Below are positions 1 to 5,939 of a DNA stretch of 10,477 bases, piece by piece. Made by a program: the position numbers and the translations under genes. A model generated the notes under the pieces. It saw nothing but the letters and a program-made list of their open reading frames with translations, did no database searches and was not told where the DNA came from. Each line of letters opens with the position of its first letter. Within the stretch, counting starts at the first letter, position 1. This stretch comes from Legionellaceae bacterium (GTDB taxonomy: Bacteria; Pseudomonadota; Gammaproteobacteria; Legionellales; Legionellaceae). The DNA lies in NCBI GenBank assembly GCA_947505025.1, contig CANNIJ010000058.1, forward strand, positions 1 through 10,477, given 5' to 3'.

Positions 1-1035
1 ATTAATCAAATCGTTGCGTCGTGTAAGTCGTGAACGCACCGATCCTTCAACTACTGGACCTATAATCTCCAAGTGTGAAGGATTAAATGCCAGCGTTGTA
101 TGGACTACGTTAGTATCCGCAGCATTCGCACGTAGATCAGAAGAAAAACCCAAATGATACTTCACATCACCACTACGTGAACCTTGATCAGAAAAATTAC
201 CTGCAAACTCTTGAAATAATTCTGCTGGTTTTTTACCTAAAACATTGATCAACACATTCAAACGCCCACGATGTGCCATCCCAATCACAATTTCACGTAT
301 TTGATCTTTACAGCTATTACGGATTAATGATTTGAGCATGGGGATCAATGAGTCACCGCCTTCCAAAGAAAAACGCTTTTGACCAACATAACGTGTACCT
401 AAATAACGCTCTAAACCATCGGCGGCAATTAATTCATGTAATATTTCTTTTTTTTCGTCGGCACTAAAAACTGGATTACCAGCAGTCGACTCCAGACGAT
501 TCTGGAACCATGTACGCTCTGCTTCACTAGCAATGTGCATGTATTCCACACCGATACTGCCGCAATATGTAGCACGCAGCTGATCATGAATTGAGTTTAG
601 AGTTTGTTTTGAATCCATGGAGTGGAAAAAAAATGTATCTGCACCGGCTTTAGCCGATAGGCCATGATACTCCAAACTTAACCCAGGAATATCCTCTCGA
701 TCCATCATCTCTAAAGGATCAAGATTAGCCGCCAAATGTCCTTGTGCACGATATGCATTAACTAAATTTGTAACATTAAACTGCTTGTCTGGCAACGCCA
801 CAGCCGTGTTAGTGGGCAGTTTTGCCTGTTGCAAAAAATATTCACGCACTGCACTATGCGATTGATCTTCAGATTGGCCTGAATGTATTGGTAAAGCATT
901 AAAAATTTCGCGCCATTCATCAGAAACCAAACTTGGATCAACTAAATAATCTTCGTACAAAGCATCCAAATATGCCATATTGCCACCTGAAAGGTAGCTG
1001 TTAGCAAATGCTTGTTGAAATTCAGGACTACTCAT
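1..1035 (-). CDS. sucA: 2-oxoglutarate dehydrogenase E1 component, N-terminal part (cut by window edge)
   Basis: This is the thiamine-diphosphate-dependent E1 subunit of the 2-oxoglutarate dehydrogenase complex, which decarboxylates 2-oxoglutarate and passes the succinyl group to the lipoyl arm of SucB in the cytoplasm. The frame is open from the ATG at 1035 to the left edge: 345 codons of a protein that normally has about 930 residues. The N-terminus (NSYLSGGNMAYLDALYEDYL) has the E1-specific arm thought to bind the E2 core. Further in are EYMHI, KRFSLEGGDSLIPMLK, the GMAHRGRLNVL segment with H255, KYHLGFSSD with H294, and AFNPSHLE. H255 and H294 correspond to E. coli active-site His260 and His298. 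The diphosphate-binding and transketolase-like C-terminal parts lie outside the window. A GGAG at 1043-1046, 7 nt before the ATG, supports this start. The gene follows sdhB by 38 bp and is probably cotranscribed with it. Confidence 0.96.
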   Translation of the reverse strand, partial: MSSPEFQQAFANSYLSGGNMAYLDALYEDYLVDPSLVSDEWREIFNALPIHSGQSEDQSHSAVREYFLQQAKLPTNTAVALPDKQFNVTNLVNAYRAQGHLAANLDPLEMMDREDIPGLSLEYHGLSAKAGADTFFFHSMDSKQTLNSIHDQLRATYCGSIGVEYMHIASEAERTWFQNRLESTAGNPVFSADEKKEILHELIAADGLERYLGTRYVGQKRFSLEGGDSLIPMLKSLIRNSCKDQIREIVIGMAHRGRLNVLINVLGKKPAELFQEFAGNFSDQGSRSGDVKYHLGFSSDLRANAADTNVVHTTLAFNPSHLEIIGPVVEGSVRSRLTRRNDLIN

Positions 1036-1049
1036 GTTTTTTCTCCAGA

Positions 1050-1065
1050 ACAACTATACAACTAT
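1050..1065. repeat. Two tandem copies of an 8-mer between sdhB and sucA
   Basis: ACAACTAT occurs twice back to back in the 38-bp spacer between the sdhB stop and the sucA start, just upstream of the sucA ribosome binding site. It is short and may be chance, but slippage here would change the spacing between the two genes. No function is assigned. Confidence 0.6.
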
Positions 1066-1073
1066 GTATGATC

Positions 1074-1796
1074 CTAGGTTTCTAGATCTAACATCTGTTT
1101 GCGGATCTCACCAATGGCGCGTGTAGGATTGAGTGATTTTGGACATACATTCACACAGCTCATAATAGATCGGCATCGAAAAACACTAAATGGATCTTGC
1201 AATTTACTCAGTCGATGATTTGTTGCGGTATCCCGACTATCGGATAAAAATCTTTGTGCTTGTAACAGGCCTGCAGGACCAACAAATTTTTCTGGATTCC
1301 ACCAAAATGATGGGCACGAACTGGTACAACAGGCACACAGTATACACTCATACAAGCCATCAAGCTTGGCGCGATCAGCAGGCGATTGTAACCTTTCATG
1401 TGCCGGAGCTTGCTCATCATTTTGCAAATAAGGTTCAATGCGCTCATATTGCTTGTAAAACTGCCCCATATCCACTACCAGATCACGAACCACAGGGAAT
1501 CCAGGTAATGGCCGTATAACCACACGATCGGTCTTTAAAGTAGATAGCGCCGTCACGCATGCCAACCCATTGGCGCCATTAATGTTCATACCATCAGATC
1601 CGCACACACCTTCACGGCATGAGCGTCTAAAAGAAATAGTTGGGTCTTGCTCTGCTTTCAAGCGTTCAATCAAAGTTAAGAGCATAACATCAATGTTATT
1701 CGAAACCGCTAATACATAATCACGCATGTACGGTTCAGCATCAACTTCAGGATTGTAACGATAAAGCGAGAGCGTTATGTTTCTTAGCTCAGCCAT
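1074..1796 (-). CDS. sdhB: Succinate dehydrogenase iron-sulfur subunit
   Basis: This 240-aa subunit carries electrons from the FAD of SdhA through three Fe-S clusters to the quinone site at the membrane face. The [2Fe-2S] ligands are C60, C65, D68 and C80, with Asp in place of the third Cys exactly as in E. coli. The C-terminal ferredoxin domain has C151, C154, C157 and C218 for [4Fe-4S], and C161, C208 and C214 for [3Fe-4S]. SFWWNP at 163-168 includes W166, the equivalent of the quinone-site E. coli Trp164. One oddity is that the residue after C208 is Arg (R209), where E. coli and human SDHB have His. The start is fixed by a strong GAGGAG at 1802-1807, 5 nt upstream, inside the 13-bp gap after sdhA. 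Length and ligand spacing match the family throughout. Confidence 0.98.
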   Translation of the reverse strand: MAELRNITLSLYRYNPEVDAEPYMRDYVLAVSNNIDVMLLTLIERLKAEQDPTISFRRSCREGVCGSDGMNINGANGLACVTALSTLKTDRVVIRPLPGFPVVRDLVVDMGQFYKQYERIEPYLQNDEQAPAHERLQSPADRAKLDGLYECILCACCTSSCPSFWWNPEKFVGPAGLLQAQRFLSDSRDTATNHRLSKLQDPFSVFRCRSIMSCVNVCPKSLNPTRAIGEIRKQMLDLET

Positions 1797-1801
1797 GAGA
1801 T

Positions 1802-1807
1802 CTCCTC
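1802..1807 (-). promoter_or_regulatory. Ribosome binding site of sdhB
   Basis: GAGGAG on the minus strand sits 5 nt before the sdhB ATG and fills the short gap after the sdhA stop. It is the strongest Shine-Dalgarno sequence in the window and decides the sdhB start. Confidence 0.85.
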
Positions 1808-1809
1808 AT

Positions 1810-3576
1810 TTAATAAACACGCTCTTTTGGTTCAAAAGGCTCAATGTATTTTGGCGACGTGTTCACTGGACGAAAATGAACGCTGCCGTCCTGGGTATAT
1901 AAAGTATGGGTAATCCAATTAACATCATCACGCTCAGGATAATCCTCGCGACTATGTGCGCCGCGACTTTCTGTACGTGTTATTGCTGATTTGGCCGTTG
2001 CAATCGCAGACGCCATCAGATTATCTAATTCCAATGCGTTGACTCGTTCAGTGTTAAACACATGACTTTTATCTGATAAATAGGCTTTATCTAAACGGTC
2101 ACGCAAAGCATACAACCGCTCAAGCCCATTAGCCATACACTCACCTGTACGAAATACGCCAAAATCTTCTTGCATGATTCGTTGCATTTCTTCCCGCAGT
2201 GCTGTTGGCTGCTCACCCTCAGTTGAAGCATCCCAACGCTGATAACGCTCTAAAGATGCGGCAACTTCTACATCTGATACATTTGAAAATGCAGGTAATT
2301 TTTCAGTTTGCCATAAAGACTCAATATGTAATCCAGCAGAGCGTCCAAATACAACCAAATCGATCAATGAATTGCCGCCCAAACGATTTGCACCATGGAC
2401 TGAAACACAAGCACATTCACCAACGGCGTACACACCTTCAACCACTTGATCCTTGCCTTTAACTTGCCGGATAACTTGCCCGTGTATATTGGTAGGTATC
2501 CCGCCCATACTATAATGACATGTTGGTACGACCGGAATTGGATCAATAATCGGATCAACTCCAGCAAACTTCATACTTAACTCACGGATCCCCGGCAATC
2601 TTTCATTAATTAAATCAGCGCCCAAGTGATCAAGCTTAAGCTTGACACAAGCCACGCCATTCACATCAAATCCATTACCAGCACGTAACTCAAGTGAAAT
2701 CGCACGCGCAACCACATCTCTGGAAGCCAGATCTTTAACATGTGGCGCATAACGTTCCATGAAACGCTCACCATCTTTATTAATTAAATAACCACCTTCA
2801 CCTCTGGAACCCTCAGTGACTAAACATCCAGCTCCAGCAATACCAGTTGGATGAAACTGCCACATTTCCATATCTTGTAATGGTAATCCTGCACGTAATG
2901 CCATGCCAAAACCATCACCAGTATTAATATATGCATTTGTCGTAGATTGGAAAATCCGTCCAGCCCCGCCAGTTGCTAAAATACACACGCGTGATTGGAA
3001 AAAAACAATCTCGCCGGTTTCAATGCACATAGCAGTTACGCCAACAATACGTTGCAGGTCATCTTTAACAAAATCTAAAGCATACCACTCACTAAATATC
3101 CTGGTTTTGGCTTTGATATTTTGCTGATATAAAGTATGTAATAATGCATGACCAGTACGATCTGCAGCTGCACAAGTGCGCGCAGCTTGTTCGCCACCAA
3201 AATTCTTAGATTGACCACCAAATTGACGCTGATAAATTTTACCATTGTCCATGCGTGAAAACGGCAAGCCCATATGCTCTAATTCATACACAGCCTCTGG
3301 CGCAGTGCGACACAGATATTCTATGCAATCCTGATCACCAATATAATCAGCCCCTTTAACCGTATCATACATATGCCAACGCCAATCATCATGATCAGCA
3401 TTACCCAAAGCGGCCGTTATGCCTCCTTGAGCTGATACCGTGTGTGATCTGGTTGGGAAAACCTTGGATAATAAAGCAACATTCAGACCAGAATTAGACA
3501 ACTGCAAGGCTGCACGCATACCAGCCCCACCTGCACCAATGATAACTGCATCATACTTTTCACATACTACAGACAT
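1810..3576 (-). CDS. sdhA: Succinate dehydrogenase flavoprotein subunit
   Basis: This catalytic subunit of complex II oxidises succinate to fumarate at a covalently bound FAD on the cytoplasmic face. From the ATG at 3576 it is 588 aa, the same length as E. coli SdhA. The FAD-binding Rossmann motif GAGGAG is at 14-19. H45 in RSHTVSAQGG is the FAD-linking histidine. H242 (QFHPTG), R286 (ASRDVVAR), H354 (PTCHYSMGG) and R398 (HGANRLGG) are the dicarboxylate-site residues. The fumarate reductase-type C-terminal helical domain follows to DYPERDDVNW near the end. A further in-frame ATG at 3609 would add 11 residues, but it lies inside sdhD and has no counterpart in the family. The chosen start has GGGGA 8 nt upstream and begins 2 nt after the sdhD stop, which suggests translational coupling. 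Assembly normally needs the FAD-insertion factor SdhE, which is not in this window. Confidence 0.98.
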   Translation of the reverse strand: MSVVCEKYDAVIIGAGGAGMRAALQLSNSGLNVALLSKVFPTRSHTVSAQGGITAALGNADHDDWRWHMYDTVKGADYIGDQDCIEYLCRTAPEAVYELEHMGLPFSRMDNGKIYQRQFGGQSKNFGGEQAARTCAAADRTGHALLHTLYQQNIKAKTRIFSEWYALDFVKDDLQRIVGVTAMCIETGEIVFFQSRVCILATGGAGRIFQSTTNAYINTGDGFGMALRAGLPLQDMEMWQFHPTGIAGAGCLVTEGSRGEGGYLINKDGERFMERYAPHVKDLASRDVVARAISLELRAGNGFDVNGVACVKLKLDHLGADLINERLPGIRELSMKFAGVDPIIDPIPVVPTCHYSMGGIPTNIHGQVIRQVKGKDQVVEGVYAVGECACVSVHGANRLGGNSLIDLVVFGRSAGLHIESLWQTEKLPAFSNVSDVEVAASLERYQRWDASTEGEQPTALREEMQRIMQEDFGVFRTGECMANGLERLYALRDRLDKAYLSDKSHVFNTERVNALELDNLMASAIATAKSAITRTESRGAHSREDYPERDDVNWITHTLYTQDGSVHFRPVNTSPKYIEPFEPKERVY

Positions 3577-3578
3577 CG

Positions 3579-3926
3579 TTATTGTCCCCAAAGAATCATA
3601 ACACCCCAAATGAACTGACAGATCAGCAGCAATGCAACCAACATCTGAACAGACAAACGTACAGCTGTACTTTTTATGTAATCAGTAGTCACAGTCCAGA
3701 TACCGATCCATGCGTGCAATGACACGCTGAGCAATGCAAGTAAGCTGGCGATCTGCACTACAACAGAGTGGAACAAACCCTGCCACACAGCATATTGTAA
3801 TGGCGCATGCATAATCCAATAACCAATCAAAAACAAAGAGTATGCTGCGAAATAAACTGCAGTTACCCGTTGAATCAACCAGTCTTTAAGACCATTGCCG
3901 GTTAAACTTGTAATGTTGGTTACCAT
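3579..3926 (-). CDS. sdhD: Succinate dehydrogenase membrane anchor subunit D
   Basis: This 115-aa inner-membrane subunit, the same length as in E. coli, pairs with SdhC to anchor complex II and form the heme b and ubiquinone sites. Three hydrophobic helices are visible at about 22-39, 54-76 and 92-112. The signature SLHAWIGIWTVTTDYIK gives H71, matching a residue of the heme-binding region in E. coli SdhD, and D82-Y83, where Tyr83 is the residue that contacts ubiquinone. The N-terminus (NGLKDWLIQRVTAVYF) matches the family. The ATG overlaps the end of sdhC by 7 nt. A GGAG at 3934-3937, 7 nt upstream and inside sdhC, supports the start. The overlap fits coupled, equal synthesis of the two anchors. 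Confidence 0.96.
   Translation of the reverse strand: MVTNITSLTGNGLKDWLIQRVTAVYFAAYSLFLIGYWIMHAPLQYAVWQGLFHSVVVQIASLLALLSVSLHAWIGIWTVTTDYIKSTAVRLSVQMLVALLLICQFIWGVMILWGQ
3585..3589 (-). promoter_or_regulatory. Ribosome binding site that decides the sdhA start
   Basis: GGGGA on the minus strand, within the last codons of sdhD, lies 8 nt before the ATG at 3576. The alternative sdhA ATG at 3609 has no comparable site, so this element supports the shorter, family-length protein. Confidence 0.6.
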
Positions 3927-4297
3927 AACACGACTCCAAAACCGAGCATTAATATCAATGCCAGCACTATAACCACCTGCGCACTGCGACGAGCCGCAAC
4001 TAATGACTCACCCCAGCCACAATCCATAACCAGATGCCGAATCCCAGCCAACACATGATAAATTAATGCAGCACCAAAGGCCCACAAAAAAAACTTATAA
4101 CCCGGCTCGCCTAATTTAGCTTGTAATTGACTGAATGAAATTGAAGACTGCAATGACAAACTAAAAAAATATAGCATCATTGGCAACAATAAAAACAACA
4201 CCACGCCAGATATACGATGTAATATACTAGCAATCACCATTGGTGGATAACTAAAGCTTGTCAGATCCAAATTTATTGGACGTTTATGATGGTCCAT
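3920..4297 (-). CDS. sdhC: Succinate dehydrogenase cytochrome b556 subunit
   Basis: This 125-aa integral membrane subunit is the first gene of the operon. With SdhD it binds heme b and forms the ubiquinone-reducing pocket. RPINLDL at 6-12 and SILHRISGV at 24-32 are the family signature. S24 and R28 correspond to the E. coli quinone-site residues Ser27 and Arg31. H81 in YHVLAGIRHLVMD corresponds to the axial heme ligand His84. Three membrane helices are visible at about 20-45, 68-90 and 105-124. The start is supported by AAGGA at 4306-4310, 8 nt upstream. The gene lies about 30 nt downstream of the predicted start point of the minus-strand promoter and is divergent from the TPR-methyltransferase. 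Confidence 0.97.
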   Translation of the reverse strand: MDHHKRPINLDLTSFSYPPMVIASILHRISGVVLFLLLPMMLYFFSLSLQSSISFSQLQAKLGEPGYKFFLWAFGAALIYHVLAGIRHLVMDCGWGESLVAARRSAQVVIVLALILMLGFGVVLW

Positions 4298-4305
4298 AGT
4301 ATTTA

Positions 4306-4310
4306 TCCTT
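4306..4310 (-). promoter_or_regulatory. Ribosome binding site of sdhC
   Basis: AAGGA on the minus strand sits 8 nt before the sdhC ATG in the short 5' leader. Confidence 0.75.
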
Positions 4311-4334
4311 AATTAAACGATAAAATCAAACGTG

Positions 4335-4362
4335 ATTATAGCACTCTGTTTTTTCACCGCAA
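4335..4362 (-). promoter_or_regulatory. Predicted sigma-70 promoter of the sdh-suc operon
   Basis: On the minus strand there is a perfect TATAAT (4335-4340) with TTGCGG (4357-4362) as the -35 element and a 16-bp spacer. It predicts a start near 4328 and a leader of about 30 nt carrying the sdhC Shine-Dalgarno site. The -35 matches the consensus only in its first three bases. A second minus-strand TATAAT at 4364-4369 lacks a good -35 and is less likely to be used. Confidence 0.65.
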
Positions 4363-4372
4363 TATTATATGA

Positions 4373-4391
4373 CTAATATTCTACATATTAG
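4373..4391. repeat. Perfect 7-5-7 inverted repeat between divergent promoters
   Basis: CTAATAT, five bases, then ATATTAG form an exact inverted repeat. It lies directly upstream of the sdh -35 element and where the -35 of the plus-strand gene would fall. The position and 19-bp size fit an operator for a dimeric regulator. The arms are AT-rich, so some chance of coincidence remains. I cannot match it to a known binding site. Confidence 0.45.
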
Positions 4392-4403
4392 ACGATAAAC
4401 CCA

Positions 4404-4412
4404 TGTTATACT
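4404..4412 (+). promoter_or_regulatory. Predicted extended -10 promoter of the TPR-methyltransferase gene
   Basis: TGTTATACT reads as TGn followed by a five-of-six match to TATAAT (4407-4412). No good -35 exists 16 to 18 bp upstream, which an extended -10 element can tolerate. Counting from the hexamer puts the start at about 4419-4420, on the second ATG of the gene. Confidence 0.45.
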
Positions 4413-4413
4413 C

Positions 4414-5814
4414 ATGAACATGAATCAAAAACTCCAAAAAATCTTACGGCGTGCGCAGCAAAATGAATCAGCTGGTCAATTCAATGCCGCTTTGAAAGAT
4501 TATAAGATGGCATTACACGCGGCTCCAGACTCAATCCATATACATCATCTGGTGGGTTTGTTTTTTATCCAACAAAACCAGTTTGATTATGCGAAAAAAC
4601 AATTCAATAATGTCCTGGCACTGGACCCAAGTAATCTTAGAGCATTATTTTATTCAGGCTTACTGCACTTAAATGATCAAGAGTTAGAACCAGCAGAAAA
4701 AATATTTAGGAGCATCTTAGATCTAGAACCAGAACATGTGCAAACCATTGTGAACCTAGGAGTAATCGCCTTGAAACGCGATCAAGCTCAGACTGCAATT
4801 AACCACTTCACGCAAGCATTAGCCATTGACCCCAGCAATCTAGCCGCCAAAAATAATTTAGCTGCAACGTTTATGCATCACGATCGCTTTGAGGCTGCAT
4901 TAGTTCATTATCAATCTTTATTAGCCGATGAACCCAGTAATGCAGAATATAATTACAATGCCGGCGTTGCACAAATGGCTTTGGGCCAATTAGAACTAGC
5001 CACCAAACATTTTGAGAACATCTTAACCAACAAAAATACGCTCCACGGTTTAGCGTATAATAATTTGGCTGCCATTAAATTACGTTTAGGTCAGAACGAC
5101 CTCTCAATAAAACTACTAGAACATGCGATCCAGATAGATCCACATGATGATGCAAGTAAATTCATGAGATCTGCTTTAACCAAAAACCAACAAAATACTG
5201 CAACTTGCACCACATATGTGGGTAATTTATTCGATAATTATGCACTCTATTATGATCATCATCTCAAGCAAGTCTTACAATCTATTTTACCGGAACAAAT
5301 GGTTGCTGAATTACACCAGCTTGGACATGTGCAATTTGATCGAACATTAGATCTTGGATGTGGCACAGGACTAAGCGGTATAGTCTTGCGCGAGCTGAGC
5401 TCAAGGCTTGAAGGAGTTGATTTATCTACAAAGATGTTATCTCAAGCGCGATCAAAAGATTTATATGACCGTCTAACTCATGCCGAAATTGAAAATTTTT
5501 TTGCCGCTGAGACTGGTAAGTATAATTTAATTTTTGCAGCTGATGTATTGCCATACATTGGGGATTTAGAGCCACTAATTCAACAAATACATCTGCACCT
5601 AGCAGACTCCGGGCTATTTGTGTTTAACGTTGAAATCAGTCAGGAAATGCCGTGGCATCTGCAAGAAAGTATACGCTTTAGCCACCACCAGAATTACATT
5701 CATGAATTGTGTAAGCGCTACAATTTAAATATTCTAGTCGAAAAAACCATACCTGGACGTCAACATAACCATAAAACATTAAATGTTTTACTCTATGTGC
5801 TTGAATTGATTTAG
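4414..5814 (+). CDS. TPR-repeat protein fused to a class I SAM-dependent methyltransferase
   Basis: This 466-aa predicted cytoplasmic protein has two parts. Residues of about 10-250 form some seven tetratricopeptide repeats, with the recurrent pattern of a small residue, A..F/Y..AL and DP/EPSN turns (ALDPSN, DLEPEH, AIDPSN, QIDPHD). Residues 268-466 are a Rossmann-type methyltransferase: YVGNLFDNYALYYD at entry, motif I DLGCGTGLSG at 313-322, an acidic ribose-binding position D336 in GVDLS, and FAADVLPYIGD further on. The fusion resembles COG4976, predicted methyltransferases with TPR repeats, whose substrate is not known to me. The TPRs suggest a protein partner or protein substrate, which is inference. 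There is no signal peptide or membrane segment. The start is uncertain: ATGs at 4414 and 4420 are both in frame, neither has a Shine-Dalgarno sequence, and the promoter position favours 4420 with a leaderless mRNA. It is divergent from sdhC and 125 bp before mfd. Confidence 0.88.
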   Translation: MNMNQKLQKILRRAQQNESAGQFNAALKDYKMALHAAPDSIHIHHLVGLFFIQQNQFDYAKKQFNNVLALDPSNLRALFYSGLLHLNDQELEPAEKIFRSILDLEPEHVQTIVNLGVIALKRDQAQTAINHFTQALAIDPSNLAAKNNLAATFMHHDRFEAALVHYQSLLADEPSNAEYNYNAGVAQMALGQLELATKHFENILTNKNTLHGLAYNNLAAIKLRLGQNDLSIKLLEHAIQIDPHDDASKFMRSALTKNQQNTATCTTYVGNLFDNYALYYDHHLKQVLQSILPEQMVAELHQLGHVQFDRTLDLGCGTGLSGIVLRELSSRLEGVDLSTKMLSQARSKDLYDRLTHAEIENFFAAETGKYNLIFAADVLPYIGDLEPLIQQIHLHLADSGLFVFNVEISQEMPWHLQESIRFSHHQNYIHELCKRYNLNILVEKTIPGRQHNHKTLNVLLYVLELI

Positions 5815-5939
5815 TTGAAAACTAATCAGATGCTGGCTAGCAGATGTTTAACAAACCAACATCTATTCCGGGTATTTAGATTAAAAATCTCTGTACTCAG
5901 GTATACTATATCCATCATAAATCATAAATATTTGTACTC
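5815..5939. other. Intergenic region before mfd with short hairpins and repeats
   Basis: This 125-bp spacer has an exact 7-bp inverted repeat (AGATGTT at 5842-5848 and AACATCT at 5858-5864, 9-base loop). A smaller one is AGATT/AATCT with a 3-base loop at 5878-5890. There is a tandem TCATAAA at 5915-5928, and TGTACTCA occurs at 5892-5899 and 5933-5940. The 7-bp hairpin is not GC-rich and has no T-run after it, so it is not a convincing terminator. Read-through from the methyltransferase gene into mfd is possible. Confidence 0.5.
5902..5907 (+). promoter_or_regulatory. Possible -10 element for mfd
   Basis: TATACT, the same hexamer as before the methyltransferase gene, would give a start near 5914 and a leader of about 26 nt. 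I see no good -35 element at the right distance and no TG extension, so this is a weak prediction. Confidence 0.3.

Noticed and set aside
1190..1519. A 109-codon plus-strand open frame inside sdhB
   Set aside because: It is antisense to the invariant Fe-S ligand region of sdhB, and its protein shows no recognisable domain.
3577..3609. Longer sdhA start at the ATG at 3609
   Set aside because: It would add 11 residues with no counterpart in the family. The ATG at 3576 has a nearby GGGGA and gives the standard 588-aa protein.
4309..4316. TTAATTAA in the sdhC leader, reminiscent of an ArcA box
   Set aside because: ArcA represses sdh in E. coli, but this is a single partial match (one base too many next to the GTTAATTA core) in very AT-rich DNA. 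That is not enough to call a site.
4330..4346. CGTGA with a CAC on the far side, a possible CRP site over the sdh -10
   Set aside because: Only the left half resembles TGTGA and the right half does not match TCACA.
4364..4369. Second minus-strand TATAAT upstream of sdhC
   Set aside because: No acceptable -35 element lies 16 to 18 bp upstream, and such hexamers are expected by chance in this AT-rich spacer.
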